Shown: positions 7,582 through 17,114, counted from the first letter of the stretch. The stretch is 64,000 nt of DNA from Aestuariibaculum sp. M13 (GCF_024723255.1 NZ_JANIAC010000003.1:1-64000); one strand, 5' to 3'. Numbers and translations: made by a program. Notes: generated by a model from the sequence alone, not told the origin.

Positions 7582-9711
7582 ATGGCAGTTTTAAATAAGA
7601 TTAGACAACGCTCCCTATTTTTAATAGTAGTCATAGCACTGGCGTTATTTTCTTTTGTATTAGCAGATTTATTTAAAAGCGGAAGTGCTTTTGCAGGTAG
7701 CGACAATGTAGTGGCGACAATTAATGGAAGAGAGATTACCCGAGAAGATTTTCTTCAAAAAGTAGAAATCGCGCAGCGCCAATTAGGTCCAAACGCAACC
7801 AGTACTCAGGTTATGAACCGTGTTTGGGAGCAAGAAGTAAGAACCGCAGTATTAGAAACTCAATTTGAGGAGTTAGGTATTACTGTAGAGAAGGATCAGA
7901 TGCGTGATATTTTAAAAACAGCTTTGGCTAATAGCCCTGAGTTTTTAAATGAAGCAGGTTTGTTTGATGAAAATAAGTTAAACGAGTATATCGCAAACCT
8001 AAAAGAAACGTCTCCTGAAGGTTATGCACAGTGGGTAGAGTATGAAAAAACGGTTTCGTCAAATGCTTTACAACAAAACTACTTTAGCATGGTTAAAGCG
8101 GGTTTAACAGGTACTTTAGCTGAAGGCGAATTAGAGTATAAATTAGAAGGAAACAAAGTAGATATTAAATATGTGCAGTTACCTTACAGCTCGATTGCCG
8201 ATAGTTTAGTTGAAGTGTCTAAATCTGATATTTCAAGCTACATTAGCAAAAACAAAAAGAAATACGAAGTAGAAGCTTCAAGAGATATTAAGTTTGTTCA
8301 GTTTAATGAAGTAGCATCAGTTGAAGATGAAAACGAAATTAAAGGGGAATTAGCTGATCTTTTAAAAGATAAAGAAGAGTACAACAGTACAACTAAAGCT
8401 AACGAAACTGTAAAAGGATTTTTAAGCACAACGGATGATGAAGGATTTGTGAATTCAAATTCAGATATTAAATTCGATAATCGTTTCTTATTTAAATCTA
8501 GCATTCCTTCAACTATTGCAGATAGCATTTTTAAATTAAATGCAGGTGAGACTTACGGACCTTATAAAGACAACGGTTACTACAAAATTTCTAAAGTAGT
8601 TGCTGTTAAACAAGTTCCGGATTCTGCTAAAGTAAGACACATTTTAATTCCATTTATTGGAGCTCAAATGGCTGGTGCAGAAGTTACTCAAACTGATGCT
8701 CAGGCTAAAACAACTGCCGATAGTTTATTAGCAGTAATAAAAGGAGATCGTTCTAAATTCTCAGAATTAGTAACTGAATTTTCTTCAGATAAAGGAAGTG
8801 TTGATAACGAAGGTCGTTACGACTGGCATCCATACAACACCATGGTTCCAGAATTCAACGATTTCGAATTCGAAGGAAATGTTGGTGATTTAGGTGTTGT
8901 TAAAACCGTATTCGGTTACCATATCATCGAAATTGAAGGTTTAAAAGAAAAACAAAAAGCGGTTCAGGTTGGAACAATTGCAAGAAGAATTGAGCCATCT
9001 GAAGCTACAATTGATAAAGTATTTAGAGATGCTTCAAGCTTTGAGTTAGCAGTATTAGACGGTAAAGATTTTGATGCTGAAGCCGAAGCTCAGAAGTTTG
9101 TAGTACGACCAGTAAACGGTATTAAAGTTTTAGACGAAAATATTCCAGGTGTTGGAAACCAAAGACAAATTGTTCGTTGGGCTTTTGAAGAAGGTACTAG
9201 TGTAGGAACTATTAAACGTTTTTCTGTTACTAACGGATATGTACTTGCTCAATTAGTAGCTAAGCATGAAAAAGGATTGATGTCTGTTGAAGAAGCAACT
9301 GCAAGTGTATTACCAATTATTCGTAAGGAGAAAAAGGCTGAAATGCTTAGAGATAAAGTATCTGCAACGAACTTAGACGATTTAGCTTCTAGCCAAAATA
9401 CATCAGTTAGAACAGCTTCTGCTATCAATATGAAAAACCCAACCATTTCGGGTGCTGGTAGAGAGCCAATAGTTGTTGGTGCTGCATTCGGATTAAACGA
9501 AGGTGAGACATCAGAATTAATTGATGGTAACAATGGAGTTTACATGATTCAGGTTACGAAGGTGGAGCCAGCTGTAGCTTTAGAAAATTACCAGGCTGCT
9601 GCTAATCGTGTAGAACAGCAAAAAATGAATGTTGTAACGACTAAGTTATACAATGCATTAAAAGAAGCTGCAGATATTGAAGATAACCGAGTAGAAACTC
9701 AGATTCAATAA
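7582..9711 (+). CDS. ppiD: Peptidyl-prolyl isomerase PpiD (SurA N-domain, parvulin)
   Basis: 709 residues. A short cytoplasmic stretch (MAVLNKIRQRS) and one transmembrane helix at about 11-31 anchor the protein; a SurA/PpiD-type chaperone domain follows, with the parvulin domain at about 345-455 (AKVRHILIPF, GSVDNEGRYDW, VFGYHIIEIEG). The family assists folding of secreted and outer-membrane proteins as they leave the translocon. It has its own candidate promoter and ends in a strong terminator, so it closes the lptC-containing cluster. Confidence 0.93.
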   Translation: MAVLNKIRQRSLFLIVVIALALFSFVLADLFKSGSAFAGSDNVVATINGREITREDFLQKVEIAQRQLGPNATSTQVMNRVWEQEVRTAVLETQFEELGITVEKDQMRDILKTALANSPEFLNEAGLFDENKLNEYIANLKETSPEGYAQWVEYEKTVSSNALQQNYFSMVKAGLTGTLAEGELEYKLEGNKVDIKYVQLPYSSIADSLVEVSKSDISSYISKNKKKYEVEASRDIKFVQFNEVASVEDENEIKGELADLLKDKEEYNSTTKANETVKGFLSTTDDEGFVNSNSDIKFDNRFLFKSSIPSTIADSIFKLNAGETYGPYKDNGYYKISKVVAVKQVPDSAKVRHILIPFIGAQMAGAEVTQTDAQAKTTADSLLAVIKGDRSKFSELVTEFSSDKGSVDNEGRYDWHPYNTMVPEFNDFEFEGNVGDLGVVKTVFGYHIIEIEGLKEKQKAVQVGTIARRIEPSEATIDKVFRDASSFELAVLDGKDFDAEAEAQKFVVRPVNGIKVLDENIPGVGNQRQIVRWAFEEGTSVGTIKRFSVTNGYVLAQLVAKHEKGLMSVEEATASVLPIIRKEKKAEMLRDKVSATNLDDLASSQNTSVRTASAINMKNPTISGAGREPIVVGAAFGLNEGETSELIDGNNGVYMIQVTKVEPAVALENYQAAANRVEQQKMNVVTTKLYNALKEAADIEDNRVETQIQ

Positions 9712-9730
9712 GAAGCTTAAACATAGAAAT

Positions 9731-9764
9731 AAAAAAGCGGGACAAGTTATTGTCCCGCTTTTTT
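9731..9764 (+). terminator. Terminator after ppiD
   Basis: A perfect 14-bp stem (9731-9744 with 9751-9764) and six-base loop, ending in six T residues. Confidence 0.9.
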
Positions 9765-9804
9765 ATGCTTTAATTTTAAATTTATAAAATTGACCATCGA
9801 TTAA

Positions 9805-9826
9805 TAATAACATTGTTTTGTTATTA
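9805..9826. promoter_or_regulatory. Palindrome upstream of the DapA-like gene
   Basis: TAATAACA (9805-9812) and TGTTATTA (9819-9826) form an 8-bp inverted repeat with a six-base spacer, about 75 bases before the gene. It could be an operator for a catabolic regulator, but no regulator gene is nearby and the sequence is AT-rich enough for chance. Confidence 0.3.
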
Positions 9827-9902
9827 AATTGGTAATATTAGTAAGTAATTAATCACAGATTAGTTGTAAATTAAGCTAAACCAAATAAATTTAACATTAC
9901 TA

Positions 9903-10841
9903 ATGTCTTCAGGAACCAATCAAACTATTGTTAAGGGTATCGTGCCGCCTATGGTTACCCCTTTGCTATCAGATAATCTGTCTTTAGACGTTGAAAGTGT
10001 TCATCGTTTATTAGAACATTTAATAGCAGGAGGTGTTCATGGTGTATTTATTCTGGGAACAACCGGAGAGTCTACAAGTTTAAGTTATCGAACAAGAGAA
10101 TTACTTATTAACGAAACTTGTAGAATTGTAAATGGAAGAATTCCTGTTTTTGTTGGTATTACCGATACGGCTATTGAAGAGAGTTTACATTTAGCAGATG
10201 TAGCCTATAAAGCTGGAGCAACAGCCGTAGTGGCTGCGCCACCGTTTTATTATGGTTTGGGTCAGGAGGAATTATATAAATATTACTGGGCTTTGGCGAG
10301 CCAGTTGCCTCTGCCATTGTTCCTATATAATATGCCTTCGCACACTAAAGTAAATATCGATCGCGGAACGGTATTACGTTTAGCCGAACACCCAAATATT
10401 ATCGGCTTAAAAGATAGCTCTGCAAATACGGTTTATTATCAGTCGTTGTGTTATGTGTTAAAAGATAAAGAAGATTTTTCATTATTAGTAGGCCCGGAAG
10501 AAATTACTTCCGAAACCATTTTAATGGGCGGAAGTGGAGGTGTTAACGGAGGAGCTAATATGTTTCCGAAGTTGTATGTTGAATTGTATAATGCAACCAT
10601 AGCCAGAGATTTCGATCGAATTCGGGTGTTACAAAATTTAGTAATGGATGTGGCAACAAAAATTTATACCATTGGATCTTATGGATCAAGTTATTTAAAA
10701 GGATTAAAATCGGCCTTATCGGTATTAGGACTAATCCAACCGTATATTGCGCCACCGTTCAATACATTTGAAGAAAAAGAAATGACTCAGGTCGTTGAAA
10801 GTGTTAACAGAATTAAAGCAGAGATAGATAACCTGTTATAA
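9903..10841 (+). CDS. DapA/NanA-superfamily aldolase or lyase (not a typical DapA)
   Basis: 312 residues, a class I aldolase of the dihydrodipicolinate synthase/N-acetylneuraminate lyase superfamily. The TIM-barrel motifs are present: GTTGES at 52-57, the catalytic tyrosine Tyr142 in LYNMPSHT, and the Schiff-base lysine Lys170 in GLKDSS. E. coli DapA has an arginine (Arg138, YNVPSRT) that binds the substrate carboxylate; here that position is His147, which speaks against lysine biosynthesis. The gene is followed by an SSS-family symporter, so a catabolic role on an imported sugar acid or amino-acid derivative is likely. Substrate undetermined. Confidence 0.85.
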   Translation: MSSGTNQTIVKGIVPPMVTPLLSDNLSLDVESVHRLLEHLIAGGVHGVFILGTTGESTSLSYRTRELLINETCRIVNGRIPVFVGITDTAIEESLHLADVAYKAGATAVVAAPPFYYGLGQEELYKYYWALASQLPLPLFLYNMPSHTKVNIDRGTVLRLAEHPNIIGLKDSSANTVYYQSLCYVLKDKEDFSLLVGPEEITSETILMGGSGGVNGGANMFPKLYVELYNATIARDFDRIRVLQNLVMDVATKIYTIGSYGSSYLKGLKSALSVLGLIQPYIAPPFNTFEEKEMTQVVESVNRIKAEIDNLL

Positions 10842-10889
10842 AATAAAAGATACAGTTTAATTCTAACCAGATTAAACTTAAAAAGATAT

Positions 10890-10897
10890 TACTTTTG
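10890..10897 (+). promoter_or_regulatory. -7 box upstream of the SSS symporter
   Basis: TACTTTTG is an exact match to TAnnTTTG, placed 29 bases before the ATG at 10926. No clear TTTG lies at the -33 distance, so the promoter may be weak or activated. Confidence 0.45.
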
Positions 10898-10925
10898 CCA
10901 ACTGAATTAAAATGTAGAAAGATTA

Positions 10926-12401
10926 ATGAATTCTATAGATCTTGTTGTGTTTTTTCTTTACATAGGAGGAATAGCCTTATTTGGGGGTTCGTTCTTTAAA
11001 AGAAACAAAACACCTGAATCTTATACAGTCGGCAATAAAGATATACCCGGATGGGTGGTTACCATGTCAATTTTTGCAACTTTTGTGAGTAGCATAAGTT
11101 ATTTGGCTTTACCGGGTAATGCATTTCAATCTAATTGGAATGCCTTAGTGTTTAGTTTGTCATTACCCATTGCAACTCTAATCGCTGTTAAATATTTTGT
11201 GCCGTTGTATCGAAAAATAAATAGTCCATCGGCGTATACATTTATGGAACAGCGATTCGGTGCTTGGGCGCGCTTGTATGTGTCACTGTGTTATTTGTTA
11301 ACGCAGCTCATGCGGGTAGGTACTATTCTTTATTTATTGGCATTAACTCTAAATGCTATTATTGGTTGGGATATTGCCACCATTATTTTATTCACCGGAA
11401 TTATTGTTGCTGTTTATTCTATGTTGGGTGGTATTACAGCCGTTTTATGGACCGATGCTATTCAGGGTATTCTTTTAATAGTTGGTGCCTTAGGATGTAT
11501 TATTTATATGCTTTTTAGCATGCCGGAAGGCCCCTCGCAAATTTTTACAATTGGATCAGCATATGATAAATTTAGTTTAGGAAGTTTTAAACTGGATTTC
11601 ACCGAACCCACGTTTTGGGTGGTGTTAATTTATGGGGTGTTTATTAATCTTCAGAATTACGGTATCGATCAGAATTATGTACAGCGTTATATGGTGTTGA
11701 AGTCTGATAAGGAAGCCCAACGTTCTGCATTAATTGGTGGATTAATTTATTTGCCCATTTCTGTGTTGTTTCTGTTTATAGGAACCGCTTTATTTGGGTA
11801 TTATCATTCAGCCGAAACACTTCCTTTGGAATTACAGGATATAGCGAAAGCTGATAGAGTATTTCCTTTTTTTATAGTCAATGAACTGCCTCCTGGATTA
11901 ACAGGTTTAATGATTGCTTCTATTTTTGCAGCAGGAATGAGTACCATTTCAACAAGTTTTAATAGTTCGGCAACGGTGTTTTTAACCGATTATTACAACC
12001 GTTATATCAATAAGAATGCATCAAATAAACAGCATATGCGTGTGCTGTATTTTTCTTCGGCCATTATCGGTTTAATAGGTGTTGGTATTGGTATAGCTAT
12101 GATTGACGTAAAAAGTGCCTTAGATGCCTGGTGGAAATTGTCATCCATCTTTAGTGGAGGTATGTTAGGGTTGTTTCTTTTGGCGATGTTCTCAAAATTT
12201 AAATATGTTAAAGGAGCTATTATTGGTATGATTGCCGGAATTTTAGTCATCTTATGGATGACGTTTGCTGGTCGCATATTCGGACCGGACACCATCGGTG
12301 CCTCATTCCATACGTATTTAACCATTGTATTTGGCACCATGGCCATTTTCCTGGTTGGTTTTCTTGCTTCCTATATAATGAAGCCAAAAGCTAAATATTA
12401 A
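10926..12401 (+). CDS. Sodium:solute symporter (SSS family)
   Basis: 491 residues with about 13 hydrophobic segments and no signal peptide. Family signatures: YTVGNKDIPGWVVTMSIFAT near the N-terminus, MLGGITAVLWTDAIQG near 165-182, and GLMIASIFAAGMSTISTSFN near 330, the last being the sodium-site region of the family. It lies 84 bases after the DapA-like gene on the same strand, which suggests import of that enzyme's substrate, as in sialic-acid loci where nanA is paired with an SSS transporter. No other sialic-acid gene is in the window, so the substrate stays open. Confidence 0.9.
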   Translation: MNSIDLVVFFLYIGGIALFGGSFFKRNKTPESYTVGNKDIPGWVVTMSIFATFVSSISYLALPGNAFQSNWNALVFSLSLPIATLIAVKYFVPLYRKINSPSAYTFMEQRFGAWARLYVSLCYLLTQLMRVGTILYLLALTLNAIIGWDIATIILFTGIIVAVYSMLGGITAVLWTDAIQGILLIVGALGCIIYMLFSMPEGPSQIFTIGSAYDKFSLGSFKLDFTEPTFWVVLIYGVFINLQNYGIDQNYVQRYMVLKSDKEAQRSALIGGLIYLPISVLFLFIGTALFGYYHSAETLPLELQDIAKADRVFPFFIVNELPPGLTGLMIASIFAAGMSTISTSFNSSATVFLTDYYNRYINKNASNKQHMRVLYFSSAIIGLIGVGIGIAMIDVKSALDAWWKLSSIFSGGMLGLFLLAMFSKFKYVKGAIIGMIAGILVILWMTFAGRIFGPDTIGASFHTYLTIVFGTMAIFLVGFLASYIMKPKAKY

Positions 12402-12440
12402 AACAAAAAGCGGAACTTTAGAAAGTTCCGCTTTTTGTTT
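12401..12440. terminator. Bidirectional terminator between symporter and GHMP kinase
   Basis: An 18-bp perfect inverted repeat (12401-12418 with 12423-12440) with A-rich and T-rich outer arms. It can terminate both convergent genes and touches the last base of the GHMP kinase stop codon. Confidence 0.9.
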
Positions 12441-13345
12441 TAAAGAATCATATCCTGATATCTTAATATGGTATGATAACCTTTGATTTTAAAATAGGTT
12501 GTTGGATCATCTTCGCTAGTTACTAAAACAAAATCACCTCCCCAGGCACCAAGACTTTTTACCACACCGTTATAATCTGGAAATAACCGGTCTTTAACAG
12601 GTTGTTGCTTGATGACTTTTGAAATGATGCTTTCATGCTGTGTTAATAAGTCTTCAAATGTTGTTAAAGACTCACAATTAAGAAGTAGTTCTGTTATTTT
12701 ATTAATTTCAGAAATAACAGGTTCGATATTCGATTTGTTGCTGTTGTACGTAGCGATGCCCTCTCGGCTGTTTTGTTTTTCATTTAAATACACAAAATAA
12801 ATATGCTCTTTAAATTCAGGAATGAAATTTAAAGGGTTTACCTCGATACCATTTGGTGCTATTTGAAAGGTGATAGCTGAATTGTTTTGCGCACAGGCAA
12901 TATCATAACCGCTGCCACCAAAGGTGTTTTTCAATAACTCGTAGGCATCTACTTTTGCCCAATCAGCAATATTATTAATAAGGGTTGATGATGTACCTAA
13001 TCCCCAGTTTTTTGGGAATGTTAATGCTGTTGAAATATTATAGCCTTGGTTTGAACTTAAAAAATCGGGGTTTAAAATTTGCGCTGTCTGCAAAATTTGA
13101 ACAATTCTGTTTGAAACTTCGTTATCCTGATGCGCTTTTAGTGTTCCGTTTTCAATATCAAAAGTACCTTCAAACCATAACGATTTATCATTATTGTAAC
13201 TTTTCCAGAAGAGTTTAGTTTCGTCTATTGGCATTATGGTTAAAGATTGCCCAAACTTAGTGGGTAAAGCCAAAGCTTTAGCGCCATCAAGTACGACATA
13301 TTCACCAGAAATTAAAAGTTTACCGTTGCTATAAAATTCCTGCAT
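12440..13345 (-). CDS. GHMP-family kinase of the mevalonate pathway (GYDIA type)
   Basis: 301 residues from the ATG at 13345; a start at 13387 is possible but would overlap mvaA by 38 bases, while 13345 leaves a four-base gap. The N-terminus (GKLLISGEYVVLDGAKALAL) and the glycine-rich ATP loop (WGLGTSSTLI) are those of mevalonate and phosphomevalonate kinases. GGSGYDIACA is the third GHMP motif and defines the GYDIA subgroup found in flavobacteria. With HMG-CoA reductase upstream in the same transcript it most likely phosphorylates mevalonate or phosphomevalonate for isoprenoid synthesis; which of the two cannot be told from sequence. Confidence 0.88.
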   Translation of the reverse strand: MQEFYSNGKLLISGEYVVLDGAKALALPTKFGQSLTIMPIDETKLFWKSYNNDKSLWFEGTFDIENGTLKAHQDNEVSNRIVQILQTAQILNPDFLSSNQGYNISTALTFPKNWGLGTSSTLINNIADWAKVDAYELLKNTFGGSGYDIACAQNNSAITFQIAPNGIEVNPLNFIPEFKEHIYFVYLNEKQNSREGIATYNSNKSNIEPVISEINKITELLLNCESLTTFEDLLTQHESIISKVIKQQPVKDRLFPDYNGVVKSLGAWGGDFVLVTSEDDPTTYFKIKGYHTILRYQDMIL

Positions 13346-13349
13346 AGAG

Positions 13350-14675
13350 TTAGTTACTTTTAGAACGTAGGGTTTCAATAGCTTCAACTACGGCACTATG
13401 CGAAACGGTCTGGTTTTTAAACTGTTCGGTTAAAATCAGTTTTTCATCATTAGTGGCTTCAAACTGATTTAGAATATTCATTAAATGCATTTTCATGTGG
13501 CCTTGCTGAATACCTGTCGTAGTTAATGAACGCAGCGCTGCAAAATTTTGGGCCAATCCGGCAACGGCAACAATCTGCATAAGTTCTTTAGCACTCGGGT
13601 GATATAGTAATTCTAAAGATAATTTGACTAAGGGGTGTAAGCCTGTTAATCCGCCAACTGTTCCTAAAGCTAAGGGCATTTCAATCCAGAAGGTGAAAAT
13701 TCCGTTTTCAACTTTAGCGTGTGATAAGCTACTGTATCTTCCGTTGCGCGAAGCATAAGCATGCGCACAGGCTTCAATGGCTCTAAAATCGTTTCCTGTA
13801 GCCAGAACCACAGCGTCGATACCGTTCATAATACCTTTGTTGTGGGTTACGGCGCGGTAAGGTTCAATTTCAGCAATGTTAACGGCCTGAACAAATTTAG
13901 AGGCAAACTCTTCGGCTGAAATGTTTTTGTTTTCGGTTAAGTCTTCAACTTTACAACTCACTTCCGCACGAACCAAACATTCCGGGACATAATTCGATAG
14001 AATACTCATGACGATTTGAATGTCTTTTTCAGCTTCTGTAAAACCTTCAAAAGACTGCGCTTCGTTTTTAAATGTTTTGGCAAATTGCTCTAAACATGAA
14101 TTGATGAAGTTAGCACCCATGGCATCCAGCGTTTCAAAAGAAGCGTGAAGCTGGTAATAGCCAGCAATGTCGTTTGTTTTATCGCGTAGCTCAATATCTA
14201 AAATACCGCCACCACGTTTCTCCATATTTTTGGTAATGGGTTGGGCATCTGTAATTAATTTCGGTTTTATATGAGCAAAATAGCTTTTTAACGTTTCGGC
14301 ATTACCGTGGTACATAAAATGTACCTGACCGATTTTGGTTGTGGAAATCACCGTTGTTTTAAATCCGCCGCGGTCTAACCAGAATTTTGCCGCTTTACTC
14401 GCAGCAGCGACTACCGAACTTTCTTCAATAGCCATAGGGATGGTGTACAGCGTATCGTTTATTAAAAAATTTGGCGCCACACCAAGTGGTAAATAATAAT
14501 TGGTAATGGTATTTTCAATAAACTCGTCGTGTAAGGTTTGTAATTTTTCGTTGGTATTCCAATACTGTTTTAATACCGTTTTAGCTTGTTCGGCATTTGA
14601 AAAATAGGTTTCTACCATCCAATCAATTTTCTTTGATTTTGATAGTTTTGAAAAACCGGCAATTGTTTTACTCAT
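13350..14675 (-). CDS. mvaA: Hydroxymethylglutaryl-CoA reductase (class II)
   Basis: 441 residues. Reduces HMG-CoA to mevalonate, the committed step of the mevalonate route. The catalytic set is visible: glutamate in PMAIEESSVVAAASKAA (Glu84 or Glu85), lysine in HNKGIMNGIDAV, aspartate in LATGNDFRAIEA, and histidine in GIQQGHMKMH. LALGTVGGLTGLHPLV is the conserved glycine-rich segment. Absence of the eukaryotic membrane domain and the sequence type place it in class II. It starts a two-gene minus-strand operon with the GHMP kinase. Its leader of roughly 100 bases contains two small inverted repeats. Confidence 0.95.
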   Translation of the reverse strand: MSKTIAGFSKLSKSKKIDWMVETYFSNAEQAKTVLKQYWNTNEKLQTLHDEFIENTITNYYLPLGVAPNFLINDTLYTIPMAIEESSVVAAASKAAKFWLDRGGFKTTVISTTKIGQVHFMYHGNAETLKSYFAHIKPKLITDAQPITKNMEKRGGGILDIELRDKTNDIAGYYQLHASFETLDAMGANFINSCLEQFAKTFKNEAQSFEGFTEAEKDIQIVMSILSNYVPECLVRAEVSCKVEDLTENKNISAEEFASKFVQAVNIAEIEPYRAVTHNKGIMNGIDAVVLATGNDFRAIEACAHAYASRNGRYSSLSHAKVENGIFTFWIEMPLALGTVGGLTGLHPLVKLSLELLYHPSAKELMQIVAVAGLAQNFAALRSLTTTGIQQGHMKMHLMNILNQFEATNDEKLILTEQFKNQTVSHSAVVEAIETLRSKSN

Positions 14676-14689
14676 AAGTTGTTTGTTTA

Positions 14690-14730
14690 CTCGATTATCG
14701 AGATATCACTGTTTCAAGGAGAACCTTGAA
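14690..14730. promoter_or_regulatory. Two inverted repeats in the mvaA leader
   Basis: CTCGATTATCGAG (14690-14702) is a palindrome, and TTCAAGG-AGAA-CCTTGAA (14713-14730) is a 7-bp hairpin. Both lie between the mvaA start and its predicted promoter. The first also occurs exactly upstream of ftsZ at 44578-44590. Confidence 0.4.
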
Positions 14731-14785
14731 TTTTTGGTTGCTATTTATTATCCCGTTATATTTTATTTTAACGCGATAGGTTTCG

Positions 14786-14793
14786 CAAAGATA
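14786..14793 (-). promoter_or_regulatory. -7 box of the mvaA operon
   Basis: On the minus strand TATCTTTG matches TAnnTTTG exactly; TTC occurs 20 bases upstream in place of TTTG. It would give a leader of about 100 bases. Confidence 0.5.
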
Positions 14794-14921
14794 CTATACT
14801 TAAATGCAATATTGAACTCGATTTTTTTATTTAAAGACGTTATTAAAGTGTTAATAAAAAGGGTGTTTTATATTATTTTTAGTAAAATTGGGCTCTGTTT
14901 ACGAAATAAATATTTTTTTTA

Positions 14922-17111
14922 ATGAAATACCTACAATTCTCGTTTTATGTTTGCGTACTATTCGTAGCAAGTTTAACCGCTCAAAATAAGCAAATTACCC
15001 TTGAAGAAATATGGAATGGTACGTTTAGAACAGAACGTATGGACGTGCTTCATTCTATGGCAAATGGTCAGCAATATTCAGTGTTTAACTTCGATAGAAG
15101 CACACGTTCAACTTCGGTAGATATTTACGATTATAAAACGCTTGAAAAAGTTAAAACGCTTGTCGATTCCAAAGACATTCAGGAGATAAGTTACTTTACA
15201 AATTACACATTTAGTACAGATGAAACTAAAGTGCTTTTAGCAACAAATGAAGAGTCTATTTATCGTCATTCGGTTTTAGGAAATTACTTTGTGTATAATG
15301 TTGAAGACAAATCTGTGATTTCGGTTTCAGATGAACGTATTCAGGAACCAACCTTTTCACCTGACGGTTCGAAAATAGCCTATGTTTACAACAATAATAT
15401 TTATGTTAAAGATTTATCTTCTGGAGCTACTACACAAGTAACAACAGATGGTGTTAAGAATAAAATTATAAACGGTATAACCGACTGGGTTTACGAAGAA
15501 GAGTTTGCTTTTGTTCGTGCTTTTGAGTGGAATGCCGATGGAACAAAAATTGCGTTCATTCGTTTTGATGAAACTAATGTGCCTGAGTTTTCCATGGATG
15601 TTTACGGCGAAAGTCTGTATCCAACACAGCAGGTGTTTAAATACCCAAAAGCAGGAGAGGCGAATTCTTTAGTGTCACTTCATTTATATGATTTATCTGC
15701 TAAAGCCATTGAAGCTGTTAAGGTGAGTAAAGAGTATAACGATTTTTATATTCCAAGAATTAAATGGACCAACGATGTGAACGTTTTAAGTGCACATTAT
15801 TTAAACAGAAAGCAAAACGAATTGGATTTATGGTTGATTGATGCTTCAAAAAACACATCGTCTTTAGTGTTAGCTGAAACCGATAAGGCTTATGTTGATG
15901 TTACAGACAACCTAACCTTTTTAAAGGATAATAGCTTTATATGGACAAGTGAAAAGGATGGGTATAATCATATTTATCACTATTCGAAAAAGGGTGATTT
16001 AATCAATCAGGTAACAACAGGAAACTGGGAAGTAACCGCCTACTATGGTTACGATGAGAAAAGTGATAGAATCTTTTATCAGTCAGTAGAAAACGGATCA
16101 ATTAATCGTGATGTCTATTCTGTTAAATTAAATGGACGTAGTAAAAAACGATTATCACAAACAGAAGGAACAAATAACGCCGATTTTAGTGCCGATTTCT
16201 CATACTTCATTAATACGTTTTCAAATACAACAACCCCTCCGGTATACACTTTAAACAAAGCATCGACAGGAGAAGTTGTAAAAAACATAAAAGATAACAA
16301 AGCACTTCTAGAACAGTTATCAGACTATACCATTTCTGCAAAAGAATTCAGTACCATTAATGTAAATGGGAACGATTTAAACATGTGGATGATTAAGCCT
16401 GCCAATTTTAATGCTAATAAAGAATACCCTGTTTTAATGTTTCAGTATTCAGGACCAGGTTCTCAACAAGTAGCTAATACTTGGAATTCTTATAACGATT
16501 ACTGGTACCAGCATTTAGCACAAGAAGGTTATATTATTGCTTGTGTTGATGGTCGCGGAACAGGTTTTAAAGGCGCAGCCTTTAAAAAAGTGACCTATGA
16601 GCAATTGGGAAAATACGAAGTTGAAGATCAGATTGCTGCAGCTAAGCAATTAGCAACATTACCATACGTTGATGAAAGCAGAATAGGAATCTGGGGATGG
16701 AGTTACGGTGGTTTTATGAGTAGTAACTGTTTGTTTAAAGGGAGCGATGTCTTTAAAATGGCGATTGCTGTAGCTCCGGTAACGAGCTGGCGTTTTTACG
16801 ATTCGGTGTATACTGAGCGTTACAACGGATTACCTCAGGATAATGCAAGTGGATACGATGATAATTCACCAATCAATCATGTAAATAAATTACAAGGTGA
16901 TTTTCTATTGGTTCATGGAACTGCAGATGATAACGTGCATGTACAGAATACCATGAGATTGGTAGAGAGTTTGGTGCAGGCAGATAAGCAATTCGATTGG
17001 GCGATTTACCCGGATAAAAACCATGGTATTTATGGTGGAAAAACGAGGCTACATCTTTTCAAAAAAATGACTAACTTCCTAAACGAAAATTTAGGAGATA
17101 AAATAAAATAA
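14922..17111 (+). CDS. Dipeptidyl peptidase IV (S9B family)
   Basis: 729 residues with a signal peptide (MKYLQFSFYVCVLFVASLTAQ), so exported. The N-terminal beta-propeller carries DWVYEEEF, the Glu-Glu pair that binds the free N-terminus of substrates in true DPP-IV. The C-terminal alpha/beta-hydrolase has Ser594 in GWSYGG, the Asp in HGTADDNVH (669/670) and His701 in DKNHG. It removes Xaa-Pro or Xaa-Ala dipeptides from peptides. Two POT peptide transporters follow on the same strand, which fits a peptide-scavenging unit, although a terminator separates it from them. Confidence 0.95.
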   Translation: MKYLQFSFYVCVLFVASLTAQNKQITLEEIWNGTFRTERMDVLHSMANGQQYSVFNFDRSTRSTSVDIYDYKTLEKVKTLVDSKDIQEISYFTNYTFSTDETKVLLATNEESIYRHSVLGNYFVYNVEDKSVISVSDERIQEPTFSPDGSKIAYVYNNNIYVKDLSSGATTQVTTDGVKNKIINGITDWVYEEEFAFVRAFEWNADGTKIAFIRFDETNVPEFSMDVYGESLYPTQQVFKYPKAGEANSLVSLHLYDLSAKAIEAVKVSKEYNDFYIPRIKWTNDVNVLSAHYLNRKQNELDLWLIDASKNTSSLVLAETDKAYVDVTDNLTFLKDNSFIWTSEKDGYNHIYHYSKKGDLINQVTTGNWEVTAYYGYDEKSDRIFYQSVENGSINRDVYSVKLNGRSKKRLSQTEGTNNADFSADFSYFINTFSNTTTPPVYTLNKASTGEVVKNIKDNKALLEQLSDYTISAKEFSTINVNGNDLNMWMIKPANFNANKEYPVLMFQYSGPGSQQVANTWNSYNDYWYQHLAQEGYIIACVDGRGTGFKGAAFKKVTYEQLGKYEVEDQIAAAKQLATLPYVDESRIGIWGWSYGGFMSSNCLFKGSDVFKMAIAVAPVTSWRFYDSVYTERYNGLPQDNASGYDDNSPINHVNKLQGDFLLVHGTADDNVHVQNTMRLVESLVQADKQFDWAIYPDKNHGIYGGKTRLHLFKKMTNFLNENLGDKIK

Positions 17112-17114
17112 ATC

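Noticed and set aside
8298-9533. Two minus-strand ORFs within ppiD
   Set aside because: Shadow frames; ppiD is continuous and recognised over its length.
9903-10841. Calling the aldolase DapA
   Set aside because: The carboxylate-binding arginine of DapA is replaced by histidine and the neighbour is a transporter.
12002-12346. 114-codon minus-strand ORF
   Set aside because: Antisense to the C-terminal helices of the symporter; no signal of its own.
14683-14922. 79-codon plus-strand ORF between mvaA and the DPP-IV gene
   Set aside because: It begins with TTG, covers the predicted mvaA promoter and leader hairpins, and its composition (Phe, Ile, Leu, Tyr, Asn) is that of translated AT-rich non-coding DNA.
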